This document shows positions 35,866-44,035 of a DNA stretch of 64,000 bases, one piece after another (position 1 is the first letter of the stretch; each line of letters begins with the position of its first letter). Origin of the DNA: Pseudomonas frederiksbergensis (GTDB taxonomy: Bacteria; Pseudomonadota; Gammaproteobacteria; Pseudomonadales; Pseudomonadaceae); NCBI RefSeq assembly GCF_001952935.1, contig NZ_CP018319.1, positions 1,353,501 to 1,417,500 on the forward strand, given 5' to 3'. The position numbers and the translations under genes are program-made. The notes under the pieces were generated by a model. The model worked only from the letters and a program-made list of their open reading frames with translations, had not been told where the DNA came from and searched no databases.

Positions 35866-36813
35866 TCAACTGGCTTTTGGCTGATATTCGCTTTGCCCTT
35901 TCAGCAAGGCGAATACCACCCGAGCAAGCTTGCGAGCCAGCATCACCAGCGCCTGAGTGGTGCTGAAACCCCGCGTTCTTTGTTCTTCGTAATACCCTTT
36001 CCAGGCTTTCGTACGGCTAGCCGACATCGCTGCATTGTGCAGAAGTCGGCGGGCCTCGGGGTCGCCGCGCTTGGTCAAACTGCGGCGAGCGTCCTTCTGT
36101 CCTGATTTCGCCACCCGTAAATCCATGCCCAGGAAGGCGATAAATGCATCCGCGTTTCTAAAATCTCCTCGCTGAAATGCAGTTATCAAGCGGGCCCCAG
36201 TCAAAAATCCAATACCCTCAACTTTCAGGCAGCGCTTCAATTGACCGAGCAAACCGGCTTCTTTGAGCTGATCGTTGATCGTCTTTTCGATCAGCGTCTC
36301 AAGCTGCTGCATGGACTTCACTTGCTCGGCAAAAGCCGCCTTGAGCAGCGGCTCATTCGACCAGCTCTGCACCAGGCCGACCCTGGCCTGGACCAAGGCT
36401 GCGCGACGGCGGAAAAGGCTCAGGAGCTGGCGGTACAGCGGTGAGGGCGGGGTCCAAGGACGCAACTCCTCGGCTTCGTTCTTCAAGTAACGAGCCAGCA
36501 GCTTGGCATCCAGTGCGTCGGTTTTGGCGCGGATCTTCACGCCTTCGCGATAATGTTTGAGTTCATAGCCTCCCACCATGTAAATCGTGCAACCGGCCTC
36601 ATAGGCCAGATCAGCGAAGTCCAGGTGGTAAATGTTGGTCGCCTCAATGGCAATAGCCACCGTCCCCGACAACGCCTTCAGCCACTGCTTGATGGATGTT
36701 TTGGTGTTGGGAATCTCTTCAAGCAAATCCCCATCAGACTGATAAATCACCAGTTCATTCTTGGCGACATCCACACCTACGATCGGCTTTGTGACAGAAA
36801 CCGGCATTGCCAT
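35866..36813 (-). CDS. IS110-family transposase (DEDD recombinase)
   Basis: 315 residues. The N-terminal RuvC-like domain holds D15 (VGVDVAKNEL), E57 (IAIEATNIYH), D99 and D102 (KTDALDAK), the DEDD set. The C-terminal transposase_20 domain begins at LKVEGIGFLTGARL (about 197) and contains the probable nucleophile S238 (AKSGQKD). The ATG at 36813 follows a strong GGAGG. All key residues are present and the frame is open, so the enzyme looks active. It inserts the element through an RNA-guided four-way recombination. Confidence 0.95.
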   Translation of the reverse strand: MAMPVSVTKPIVGVDVAKNELVIYQSDGDLLEEIPNTKTSIKQWLKALSGTVAIAIEATNIYHLDFADLAYEAGCTIYMVGGYELKHYREGVKIRAKTDALDAKLLARYLKNEAEELRPWTPPSPLYRQLLSLFRRRAALVQARVGLVQSWSNEPLLKAAFAEQVKSMQQLETLIEKTINDQLKEAGLLGQLKRCLKVEGIGFLTGARLITAFQRGDFRNADAFIAFLGMDLRVAKSGQKDARRSLTKRGDPEARRLLHNAAMSASRTKAWKGYYEEQRTRGFSTTQALVMLARKLARVVFALLKGQSEYQPKAS

Positions 36814-36854
36814 TGGATTTCCTCCGGGATATGGTTTTAAGCACTTGAAGGGCT

Positions 36855-37000
36855 CACCCAGAGGCGCAGGCTTGTTCCTATCGTCGGTCTAGCCAGATGC
36901 ATTCTTTATCGGCGCTTGGGTGAAAGGAGGAGGGGCGAAATCTCCCACGGTCTGTACTGCGTCAACAGTCAGAATCGAGCCTTGTCCCTCCTCCTCCCTT
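36855..37000 (-). ncRNA. Predicted IS110 bridge RNA (target- and donor-binding loops)
   Basis: The region upstream of the transposase folds into two stem-loops on the minus strand. The first (36998-36924) has a GGAGGAGG/CCTCCTCC stem. Its internal loop carries GGCTCG (36981-36976), identical to the left target flank, and GTGGGAG (36948-36942), complementary to core plus right flank CTCCCAC. The second (36922-36855) has a CACCCA/TGGGTG stem. Its loop carries AGAAT (36905-36901), equal to the element's right end, and ACAAG (36875-36871), complementary to core plus left end CTTGT. The order of the four guides is that described for the IS621 bridge RNA. Transcript ends are estimated. Confidence 0.8.
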
Positions 37001-37018
37001 CAAGTCCTACCATACAAG

Positions 37019-37131
37019 CGAGCCGGCTCCGGGCGGCGTTCCGACGATGAGGCCATAACATTCAACATCTTTGTTGGCTGTAATACCGCCATGGTCGGAA
37101 CGCCGCCCGGAGCCGGCTCGCTCCCACAGGG
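37019..37131. repeat. REPIN split by the IS110 element
   Basis: The left REP arm begins at 35833 (CCTGTGGGAG) and resumes at 37019 (CGAGCCGGCTCC) after the element. The right arm ends GGAGCCGGCTCGCTCCCACA at about 37129. The inner segments contain CGACGATGAGGCCATAACAT. Removing the 1176-bp element restores a normal REPIN like the one at 43892. Confidence 0.9.
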
Positions 37132-37201
37132 AAAGCCCCACGGTAGGTGAATGCCGCCGCGCGCTGGTATAGTTTTGCTCTTACCGCGACGCGAGCCGTT
37201 C

Positions 37202-37912
37202 ATGACCTCTTCCGTAGCCCCAATCCTCATCACTGGCGCCGGCCAACGTGTCGGCCTGCACTGTGCGCAGCGTTTGCTCGAGGATGGCCAGCCGGTGATC
37301 TTCAGCTACCGCAGTGAACGCCCCGGCGTGCAAGTCCTGCGCGAACGGGGGGCTATCGCGGTGTTTGCCGACTTCGCCACTGAAGCCGGGATCTTCGCGT
37401 TCATCAGCGAACTGAAAAACCACACCGACAGCCTGCGGGCAATCGTCCACAACGCCTCCGAGTGGCTGGCCGAAACCCCGGACACCGACGCCGTAGCCTT
37501 CACCCGCATGTTCAACGTCCACATGCTGGCGCCCTACCTGATCAATCTGCATTGTGCCGACTTGCTGCAACGCTCAAGCCCCGCCGACATCGTGCACATC
37601 AGCGATGACGTGACCCGCAAGGGCAGCAGCAAGCACATTGGCTATTGCGCCAGCAAAGCCGGTCTCGACAGCCTCACCCTGTCCTTCGCCGCGAAATACG
37701 CGCCGACAATCAAGGTCAACGGTATCGCGCCAGCCCTGCTAATGTTTAACCCCGACGATGACGCGGCATACCGCGCCAAGGTATTGGCCAAATCCGCGCT
37801 GGGCATCGAACCCGGCGGCGAAGTGATCTACCAGAGCCTGCGTTATTTGCTCGACAACCCTTATGTCACCGGCACGACCCTGACCGTCAACGGCGGACGG
37901 CACATCAAATAA
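37202..37912 (+). CDS. folM: Dihydromonapterin reductase
   Basis: 236-residue short-chain dehydrogenase. It has the nucleotide loop ITGAGQRVG (10-18), HNAS in place of NNAG, the catalytic IGYCASKAG pair (Y and K), and the C-terminal [15 protein letters not shown] end shared with FolM. It reduces 7,8-dihydromonapterin to the tetrahydro form, the cofactor of phenylalanine hydroxylase in pseudomonads. It is first of folM-folE-folX, so the three make tetrahydromonapterin together. Only a REPIN and the IS separate it from the light module. The promoter probably lies between 37132 and 37180. Confidence 0.92.
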   Translation: MTSSVAPILITGAGQRVGLHCAQRLLEDGQPVIFSYRSERPGVQVLRERGAIAVFADFATEAGIFAFISELKNHTDSLRAIVHNASEWLAETPDTDAVAFTRMFNVHMLAPYLINLHCADLLQRSSPADIVHISDDVTRKGSSKHIGYCASKAGLDSLTLSFAAKYAPTIKVNGIAPALLMFNPDDDAAYRAKVLAKSALGIEPGGEVIYQSLRYLLDNPYVTGTTLTVNGGRHIK

Positions 37913-37934
37913 GCGGCCCCCGCGAGGATGTTCC

Positions 37935-38510
37935 ATGACGTTTTCCCTGCCCCAGAACGCCCTGTCCCAGAACTACCGCGAGATCCTCATCGGCCTCGGT
38001 GAAAACCCCGACCGCGAGGGTCTGCAAGACACCCCGGTTCGGGCGGCAAAAGCCATGCAGTACCTCTGCCGTGGTTATGAGCAAAGTGTCGAAGAGATCG
38101 TCAACGGCGCGCTGTTCGCTTCCGACAACGATGAAATGATCATCGTCGACAACATCGAGCTGTACTCGCTCTGCGAACATCACATGCTGCCCTTCATCGG
38201 CAAGGCGCATGTGGCTTATATTCCAACGGGCAAAGTGCTGGGCCTGTCGAAGATTGCGCGACTGGTGGACATGTTCGCCCGTCGCCTGCAAATCCAGGAA
38301 AACCTCACTCGGCAAATCGCCGAAGCTGTACAGCAAGTGACCGGCGCGGCGGGCGTTGCGGTGGTCATCGAAGCCAAGCACATGTGCATGATGATGCGCG
38401 GCGTCGAGAAACAGAATTCGACCATGAACACCTCGGTGATGCTCGGCGCCTTCCGCGAGTCGAGCAATACCCGCCAGGAGTTCCTGCAATTGATTGGACG
38501 GAGCAAGTAG
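37935..38510 (+). CDS. folE: GTP cyclohydrolase I
   Basis: 191 residues of the classical zinc FolE. It turns GTP into dihydroneopterin triphosphate and formate. The zinc ligands C80 and H83 lie in [12 protein letters not shown], and a further Cys lies in [25 protein letters not shown] is another signature. It lies 22 bases after folM and two bases before folX. Pseudomonads usually carry more than one FolE; this copy is dedicated to the monapterin branch, judged by its partners. The P. putida folE is reported as light-induced, which fits the nearby LOV/LitR genes. Confidence 0.95.
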   Translation: MTFSLPQNALSQNYREILIGLGENPDREGLQDTPVRAAKAMQYLCRGYEQSVEEIVNGALFASDNDEMIIVDNIELYSLCEHHMLPFIGKAHVAYIPTGKVLGLSKIARLVDMFARRLQIQENLTRQIAEAVQQVTGAAGVAVVIEAKHMCMMMRGVEKQNSTMNTSVMLGAFRESSNTRQEFLQLIGRSK

Positions 38511-38512
38511 CA

Positions 38513-38884
38513 ATGCCACAACTTCAACCAGGAACGGCACGCATCCGGGTCAAGAACCTGTGCCTGCGGACCTTCATCGGGATCAACGAGGATGAAATCC
38601 TCAACAAGCAGGATGTGCAGATCAACCTGACCATCCTGTATGCCGCTCAGGAAGCGGTGCGTGACAACGACATCGATCACGCGCTGAATTACCGCACCAT
38701 CACCAAGGCGATCATCGCCCACGTGGAAGGCAATCGCTTCGCGCTGCTCGAACGCCTGACCCAGGAAATTCTCGATCTGGTCATGGCCAACGAGTCGGTG
38801 CTGTACGCCGAGGTCGAAGTCGACAAGCCCCACGCCCTGCGTTTCGCCGAGTCGGTATCGATAACGCTTGCAGCGAGCCGCTGA
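38513..38884 (+). CDS. folX: Dihydroneopterin triphosphate 2'-epimerase
   Basis: 123 residues of the FolB/FolX T-fold family. The N-terminal [18 protein letters not shown] with the glutamate and [11 protein letters not shown] distinguish FolX-type from FolB-type. It epimerises dihydroneopterin triphosphate to the monapterin form. The start at 38513 lies two bases after the folE stop. Together with FolM and FolE it gives tetrahydromonapterin, which supports the phenylalanine-to-tyrosine step feeding the homogentisate pathway encoded at 12-16 kb. Confidence 0.9.
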   Translation: MPQLQPGTARIRVKNLCLRTFIGINEDEILNKQDVQINLTILYAAQEAVRDNDIDHALNYRTITKAIIAHVEGNRFALLERLTQEILDLVMANESVLYAEVEVDKPHALRFAESVSITLAASR

Positions 38885-38951
38885 CCGCGTCTGGCGCATT
38901 GTTCGTCAGACTTTTATCATCCGCGCACGATTTGATTGCACAGAGCCCGCC

Positions 38952-39248
38952 ATGAACGATCAACAACGCCTGGAACTCGAAGCCGCCGCCTTTCGCCGGC
39001 TGGTCGCCCATCTGGACAGCCGCAAGGATGTGCAGAATATCGACCTGATGAACCTCTCCGGTTTCTGCCGCAACTGCTTGTCCAAGTGGTACAAGGCCGC
39101 TGCCGATGAACGCCAGATCGAGGTCAGCCTCGATGAAGCCCGCGAAGTGGTTTACGGCATGCCGTACGCCGAGTGGAAAGCCCAATACCAGCAAGAAGCC
39201 AACGCCGAACAACAAGCGGCGTTCGCCAAAGGAAAACCCAATGAGTGA
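38952..39248 (+). CDS. DUF1244 family protein
   Basis: 98-residue helical protein of the DUF1244 family (NIDLMNLSGFCRNCLSKWYK core with two conserved cysteines in CRNC), widespread in proteobacteria without a known function. There is no signal peptide. A CRNC pair suggests a metal or redox site, which is unproven. It overlaps the following hopJ-like gene by eight bases, so they are translated together. It may be co-transcribed with the fol genes 67 bases upstream. Confidence 0.82.
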   Translation: MNDQQRLELEAAAFRRLVAHLDSRKDVQNIDLMNLSGFCRNCLSKWYKAAADERQIEVSLDEAREVVYGMPYAEWKAQYQQEANAEQQAAFAKGKPNE

Positions 39249-39579
39249 TTTGAACACCCTGCGCGCCAGCCTCAAGAGCGGCGAACACGCTTTTGCCGAC
39301 ACCCTGGCTTTCATCGCCGCCGGCTACGACTATCAGCCTCAGGCTTTCAACAACGGCGGCGTGGAAAACGCAGCCGGGCAGAATGAAGGCTCGTGCAAGA
39401 CATTGGGTCTGGCGCTGCTGGAAGGCTTGAGCGATGAAGAAGCGCTGTTGGCGTTCGGCGAGCATTACCGTTCGGTGGTGGCGACGCCTGAAGGCAGCGA
39501 TCACGGCAATATCCGCGCGCTGATTGCTCATGGCCTGGCCGGTGTGAAGTTCACTCAACAGCCGCTGAACCGCCGCTGA
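39241..39579 (+). CDS. HopJ-type protein
   Basis: 112 residues matching the HopJ family (FIAAGYDYQPQAFNNGGVENAAGQNEGSCK core split across residues 24-52). The name comes from P. syringae type III effectors, but homologues occur in many bacteria without such a system and lack a secretion signal. Here it is a housekeeping-context gene coupled to DUF1244, with no type III genes near. Function is unknown. A REPIN follows. Confidence 0.82.
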   Translation: MSDLNTLRASLKSGEHAFADTLAFIAAGYDYQPQAFNNGGVENAAGQNEGSCKTLGLALLEGLSDEEALLAFGEHYRSVVATPEGSDHGNIRALIAHGLAGVKFTQQPLNRR

Positions 39580-39614
39580 TTCAACGCCCGCAAAGTACAT
39601 CACGAGCGACACTG

Positions 39615-39725
39615 AACCTGTGGCGAGGGAGCTTGCTCCCGCTGGACTGCGCAGCGGTCCCCTTCTTTTTAGATAAGCAGGGTCGCTTCGCGACCCAACG
39701 GGAGCAAGCTCCCTCGCCACAGGTT
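39615..39725. repeat. REPIN (GGCGAGGGAGCTTGCTCCC type)
   Basis: An outer inverted repeat of 26 bases, AACCTGTGGCGAGGGAGCTT on the left and its complement on the right, belongs to a second REP family, distinct from the GTGGGAGCG family elsewhere in the window. Inner GGTCGCTTCGCGACC makes a further hairpin. Confidence 0.9.
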
Positions 39726-39858
39726 ACGCGTCGCCATCGATCGGTACAGGCAACATCCCGACTTTTAAGATTGACCCGGCCACTTTATTTCGTTTGCCCC
39801 AAACCACTGCTCACGGCTTAGATAAAAAGAAGCATCCCTTCTTCAGAGTCGGTCATCC

Positions 39859-41109
39859 ATGAGCAGCGTAACCATCAGCCAGTCGATCAACATCGTTCAT
39901 CCCGTCACGCTCAGCCACGGCAAAAATGCCGAGGTCTGGGACACCGATGGCAAACGCTACATCGACTTCGTCGGCGGTATCGGCGTACTGAACCTCGGCC
40001 ATTGCCATCCGCGCATCGTCGAGGCCATTCGCGAACAAGCCACGCGGCTGACCCACTACGCGTTCAACGCCGCCCCGCATGTGCCCTACATCGAACTGAT
40101 GGATCGCCTCACCGCGTTTATTCCGGTGGACTACCCAGTCAGCGGCATGCTCACCAACAGCGGCGCGGAAGCGGCCGAAAACGCCCTGAAGATCGTGCGT
40201 GGCGCCACCGGTCGCACGGCCGTCATCGCCTTCGACGGCGCCTTCCACGGCCGTACCCTCGCCACGCTCAACCTCAACGGCAAAGTCGCGCCCTACAAAC
40301 AGAAAGTCGGCGTGCTGCCGGGTACGGTTTTTCACTTGCCATACCCGAGCAAGGACAACGGCGTGACCTGCGCCGAGGCCCTGAAAGCCATGGACAGGCT
40401 GTTCAGCGTCGAGATCGACGTCGATGACGTCGCCTGCTTTATCGTCGAACCAGTGCAGGGCGAATCGGGCTTCCTCGCGCTGGACGTGGAGTTCGCCCAG
40501 GCGCTACGCCGCTTCTGTGATGAAAAGAACATCCTGCTGATCGCTGATGAAATCCAGTCCGGCTTCGGTCGCACCGGCCAGCGCTTTGCCTTCTCGCGAC
40601 TGGGCATTGAACCCGATCTGATCCTGCTCGCTAAAAGCATTGCTGGCGGCATACCGCTGGGTGCGGTGGTCGGGCGCAAGTCGCTGCTCGACACCTTGCC
40701 CAAGGGCGGACTGGGCGGCACCTATTCGGGCAACCCGATTGCCTGCGCCGCGGCACTGGCAACCCTGGACGAGATGACCGATGCGAACCTGCACGCCTGG
40801 GGCTCGCAACAGGAAGAAGCCATCGTCAGCCGCTACGAGGCCTGGCGCGCCAATAAGCTTTCCCCGTTTCTGGGCCGCTTGACCGGCGTTGGCGCGATGC
40901 GCGGTATCGAACTGATCAATCCCGACGGCACACCCGCCTCAGCGCAGTTGACCCAACTGCTGGCCCTGGCCCGCGACGCGGGCTTGCTGCTGATGCCCAG
41001 CGGCAAGTCGCGAAACATCATTCGACTGCTGGCACCGCTGACTACCGAGGCAGCGGTGCTGGAAGAAGGGCTGGATATTCTCGAGGCCTGCCTGGCGAAC
41101 CTTTCCTGA
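39859..41109 (+). CDS. Class III PLP aminotransferase (GABA/2-aminoadipate type)
   Basis: 416 residues. PLP lysine K259 lies in LLAKSIAGGIPLGA; the phosphate loop SGAEAAENA is at 101-109, and IADEIQSGFGRTG at 228-240 holds the cofactor aspartate. It matches 4-aminobutyrate aminotransferases and the closely related 2-aminoadipate transaminase of P. putida. It moves an omega- or alpha-amino group to 2-oxoglutarate. An amino-acid ABC transporter and an FAD amine oxidoreductase follow, so the set probably imports and degrades one amine or amino acid. Which one cannot be read from the sequence. Confidence 0.85.
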   Translation: MSSVTISQSINIVHPVTLSHGKNAEVWDTDGKRYIDFVGGIGVLNLGHCHPRIVEAIREQATRLTHYAFNAAPHVPYIELMDRLTAFIPVDYPVSGMLTNSGAEAAENALKIVRGATGRTAVIAFDGAFHGRTLATLNLNGKVAPYKQKVGVLPGTVFHLPYPSKDNGVTCAEALKAMDRLFSVEIDVDDVACFIVEPVQGESGFLALDVEFAQALRRFCDEKNILLIADEIQSGFGRTGQRFAFSRLGIEPDLILLAKSIAGGIPLGAVVGRKSLLDTLPKGGLGGTYSGNPIACAAALATLDEMTDANLHAWGSQQEEAIVSRYEAWRANKLSPFLGRLTGVGAMRGIELINPDGTPASAQLTQLLALARDAGLLLMPSGKSRNIIRLLAPLTTEAAVLEEGLDILEACLANLS

Positions 41110-41126
41110 AAAGCAAACTACGATCA

Positions 41127-41163
41127 GGGACTGACATAGCGAATTATGTTCGCTTGTAGTCCC
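41127..41163. terminator. Long imperfect hairpin between aminotransferase and transporter genes
   Basis: GGGACT-ACA-AGCGAA pairs with TTCGCT-TGT-AGTCCC around a short loop, about 15 base pairs with two single-base bulges. It lies 17 bases past the aminotransferase stop and is followed by CGATTTT. It may terminate or attenuate read-through, or be an operator (GCGAA-N5-TTCGC core). Confidence 0.5.
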
Positions 41164-41240
41164 CGATTTTGCGTCGCAATACTCACCCACTACCCCTTTT
41201 ACCAAGCGAGATCACTACCACTTACAAGCCTGAGGCATTC

Positions 41241-42215
41241 ATGTATCACGACAATATAATTTATAAAAAAAAGTCCAATGATCCTCAATTCCTGCTTGGC
41301 GTAGCCGTGGTGCTGTTTCTCGGCTCCTACCTGATGAACCTGGGTAACAGCGCCCTCAGTCAGTTCCTGCATCCACTGCTGGGCAATGCCCCGGACAGCC
41401 TGACCGCTCGCAATATCGCCATAGGCCTGGCGATTGCTGCGCTGGGCACGCTGAACTTTCACGTCCTCGGGCGCTTGAAGTTCAAGGTGCAGACCACCGT
41501 GGTCTGGATCGAACTGCTGATCCTGTTCCTGGCGTTCTTCGACACCTTCGACCTTTCCTACAGCTTCATCCTCGACAAGATCGGTTTCCTGATCATCCAG
41601 GGCGCCGCGACCACGCTATACATTTCCGCCATCGCAATTGTGATTGCCTTCGTGCTTGCCTTGATCGGTGCCGTGGCCAAGCTGTCGAACAATGGCCTGG
41701 CCAATGCCATCGCCTCGTTCTACACCTCGTTCTTTCGCGGTGTTCCGCTGCTGATCCAGATCTACCTGATTTACCTTGGACTGCCGCAACTGGGTTATGT
41801 GGTGGACGCCGTGCCCGCCGGCATCCTCGCGTTGTCGCTGTGCTACGGCGCTTACATGACCGAGATTTTTCGTGCGGGGATCCAGAGCATTCCGGTAGGT
41901 CAGTGGGAGGCCTCGCGAGCCCTGGGCATCAGCCCGTTCAAGACCCTGAGCCGGGTGATCATGCCGCAAGCCTTGCGGGTGATCATCCCGCCCACCGGCA
42001 ACCAGTTCATCGCCATGCTCAAGGACAGTTCGCTGGTGTCGGTGATCGGTGTCTGGGAATTGATGTACCTGGCCAAGACCCAGGGCCGCGCGGACTTCCG
42101 CCACCTGGAAATGCTGATCACCGCCGCGATGATTTACTGGGCCCTGTCGTTCATCCTCGAACGGGTGCAGGCGCGGATCGAAAAACGGGTCAACCGATCC
42201 ATTGCAAGGGGTTGA
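41241..42215 (+). CDS. Polar amino-acid ABC transporter permease
   Basis: 324 residues. The HisM/GlnP-type permease domain spans about 110-320, with the EAA loop QWEASRALGISPFKTLSRVI near 235. The N-terminal 105 residues form an extra segment with three hydrophobic helices, making the protein about 90 residues longer than typical permeases of this class. Probably a homodimer, since only one permease gene is present. The ATP-binding gene follows after six bases. The start at 41241 fits the MYHDNIIYKKK cytoplasmic leader; no strong ribosome site is seen. Confidence 0.9.
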   Translation: MYHDNIIYKKKSNDPQFLLGVAVVLFLGSYLMNLGNSALSQFLHPLLGNAPDSLTARNIAIGLAIAALGTLNFHVLGRLKFKVQTTVVWIELLILFLAFFDTFDLSYSFILDKIGFLIIQGAATTLYISAIAIVIAFVLALIGAVAKLSNNGLANAIASFYTSFFRGVPLLIQIYLIYLGLPQLGYVVDAVPAGILALSLCYGAYMTEIFRAGIQSIPVGQWEASRALGISPFKTLSRVIMPQALRVIIPPTGNQFIAMLKDSSLVSVIGVWELMYLAKTQGRADFRHLEMLITAAMIYWALSFILERVQARIEKRVNRSIARG

Positions 42216-42221
42216 TGAGTG

Positions 42222-43004
42222 ATGACTACGGCAGAACGACTCGACCTGGCACCTGTTGCGCAGGCCAGCCCTTCGATGATTTCCATCACCGGCCTGAACA
42301 AGTGGTACGGCGATTTTCACGCCTTGCGCAATGTCGACCTGAACGTTGCCACGGGCGAAATCCTGGTGGTGTGCGGGCCGTCGGGCTCAGGCAAGTCGAC
42401 GATGATTCGTTGCATCAACCATCTGGAGAATTTCCAGGAAGGCCACATTCAGGTCAACGGCATCACCCTCACCAGCGAGGCAGAAAGTGTCAGCGCGGTG
42501 CGCCGGGAAATCGGCATGGTGTTCCAGAGCTTCAACCTGTTCCCACATTTAAGCGTGATGGACAACCTGACCCTGGCCCCGCAACTGGTGCAAGGCGTGT
42601 CGAGCGCCGAGGCGAAAAAGCGCGCTCAGGTTTACCTGGAACGGGTACGCATTGCCGAACATGCCCACAAATACCCTTCGCAACTGTCCGGTGGCCAGCA
42701 GCAGCGCGTGGCGATTGCCCGGGCGCTGTGCATGAACCCCAAAGTAATGCTGTTCGACGAACCAACTTCGGCCCTCGATCCTGAAATGGTCCACGAAGTG
42801 CTGGACGTGATGGGCGAGTTGGCCACCGACGGCATGACCATGATTTGCGTGACCCACGAAATGGGTTTTGCCAGCAAGGTCGCCGACCGCGTGCTGTTCA
42901 TGGACCAGGGCCAGGTCATCGAACAAGCCACCCCTTCCGAGTTCTTCAACAATCCGCAAACCGAACGCGCGCAGAAATTCCTGTCGCAGATCATTGGTCA
43001 CTGA
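42222..43004 (+). CDS. Polar amino-acid ABC transporter ATP-binding protein
   Basis: 260 residues. It has Walker [10 protein letters not shown] (about 53-61), Q-loop [10 protein letters not shown], the signature [12 protein letters not shown], Walker [14 protein letters not shown] and the switch histidine in CVTHEMGF. It is the closest type to GlnQ/HisP/AotP, supplying energy for amino-acid import. ATG 42222 is used; a GTG one codon before is possible. It lies between permease and binding-protein genes of the same operon. Confidence 0.94.
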   Translation: MTTAERLDLAPVAQASPSMISITGLNKWYGDFHALRNVDLNVATGEILVVCGPSGSGKSTMIRCINHLENFQEGHIQVNGITLTSEAESVSAVRREIGMVFQSFNLFPHLSVMDNLTLAPQLVQGVSSAEAKKRAQVYLERVRIAEHAHKYPSQLSGGQQQRVAIARALCMNPKVMLFDEPTSALDPEMVHEVLDVMGELATDGMTMICVTHEMGFASKVADRVLFMDQGQVIEQATPSEFFNNPQTERAQKFLSQIIGH

Positions 43005-43050
43005 GCAGCGCTTTGCCCCTTCATAACAAAAACGAAAAGTGGAGATGGAC

Positions 43051-43878
43051 ATGGTCAGCAGAAAACACGTAATCGCAGCCGCAATGTCGCTGGTGTTCGT
43101 CGGCGCCGCCAATGCCGGAGCTGTTCTGGACAAAATCCAGAGCAGTAAAACAATGACCGTCGCCACGTCGGCAACCTGGCCACCCCAAGGGTTTATCAAC
43201 GACAAGAATGAAATCGACGGGTTTGATATCGACGTATCCAAGGAGATCGCCAAGCGTCTCGGCGTCGAGGTCAAGTTCATCACCCCCGATTGGGACGTAA
43301 TCACCGCCGGCAAGTGGAACGGGCGCTGGGACATGTCCGTGGGCTCGATGACCGCCACCAAAAGTCGCGCGCGAATTCTCGATTTCCCCGCGACCTATTA
43401 CTACGTGCCTTACGTGTTTGCGGTTCACAACAAATCCGCCCTCACCGACCACAAAGCGCTCAATGGCAAAACGATCGGTGTCGAAGGCGGCACCACGTCC
43501 GAGGACTATTTCAGCCAGGCGCTGGCCATCGAAACCACTGACGTGCCGCCCGTCGTTTATGACGTAAAGACCACAAAAATGAAGACTTACTCCGGTTCCG
43601 TCGGACCGCTGGACGATCTGCGTCTGGGTGACGGTACCCGGCTCGACGCCATTCTCACTCAACGCAGCACACTGGACGCCGCTGTGAAGAGCGGTTACCC
43701 GCTACGGGCCGTCGACAATGCAGTGGCGTTCTACGAACCCCTGGCCATTGCCACCGACAAGGGTGACGCGGAATTGAAGGCCAGGCTCGGCCAAATCATC
43801 GGCGAGATGCACAAGGACGGCACGCTGACCAAGCTGTCGAACAAGTGGTACGGCGTGGATTACTCAACCGTCAAATAA
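43051..43878 (+). CDS. Periplasmic amino-acid-binding protein
   Basis: 275 residues with a signal peptide (VIAAAMSLVFVGAANAG, cleavage about residue 23) and the SBP_bac_3 two-lobe fold. ATWPPQGFINDKNEIDGFDI marks the ligand-binding start, and WDMSVGSMTATKSRARILDF the usual arginine loop. It delivers ligand to the permease encoded upstream. ATG 43051 is chosen over GTG 43039 and ATG 43045 because GGAG lies six bases before it. The ligand is unknown; the flanking aminotransferase and FAD oxidoreductase suggest an amino acid or amine. Confidence 0.9.
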   Translation: MVSRKHVIAAAMSLVFVGAANAGAVLDKIQSSKTMTVATSATWPPQGFINDKNEIDGFDIDVSKEIAKRLGVEVKFITPDWDVITAGKWNGRWDMSVGSMTATKSRARILDFPATYYYVPYVFAVHNKSALTDHKALNGKTIGVEGGTTSEDYFSQALAIETTDVPPVVYDVKTTKMKTYSGSVGPLDDLRLGDGTRLDAILTQRSTLDAAVKSGYPLRAVDNAVAFYEPLAIATDKGDAELKARLGQIIGEMHKDGTLTKLSNKWYGVDYSTVK

Positions 43879-43891
43879 CCCCACCTACCCC

Positions 43892-44009
43892 TGTGGGAGT
43901 GAGCCGGCTCCGGGCGGCGATCCGACGATGGCGGCCTAACATTCAACATTGATACTGAATGTTATGGCCTCATCGTCGGATCGCCGCCCGGAGCCGGCTC
44001 ACTCCCACA
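43892..44009. repeat. REPIN (GTGGGAGTGAGCCGGCTCC type)
   Basis: Outer arms TGTGGGAGTGAGCCGGCTCC and complement extend inward through GGGCGGCGATCCGACGATG, with an inner hairpin ATTCAACAT-N7-ATGTTA-like region. It carries GTGAG in place of GCGAG, so it does not match the IS110 target guide fully. Confidence 0.92.
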
Positions 44010-44035
44010 AAAAAGCAATTTTTCAAGGATTGACC

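Larger units (their letters stand above)
35843..37018 (-). mobile_element. IS110-family insertion sequence in a REP
   Basis: 1176 bp with no terminal inverted repeats. Left and right flanks join to an intact REP: CCTGTGGGAG before 35843 and CGAGCCGGCTCC from 37019. In element orientation (minus strand) both junctions carry the dinucleotide CT: GGCTCG-CT-TGTATGG at the left end and AGAAT-CT-CCCAC at the right. CT is the core of IS110 bridge-RNA recombination. Its position is ambiguous by two bases because of the core. The transposase and a 205-bp 5' non-coding end with two stem-loops complete the element. Confidence 0.92.

Noticed and set aside
36814..37018. IS110 5' region as simple leftover promoter DNA
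   Set aside because: The two stable stem-loops and four guide matches to target and element ends are better explained as a bridge RNA.
39241..39579. HopJ gene as sign of a type III secretion effector
   Set aside because: No secretion signal, hrp box or secretion genes nearby. The family is also found in bacteria without such systems.
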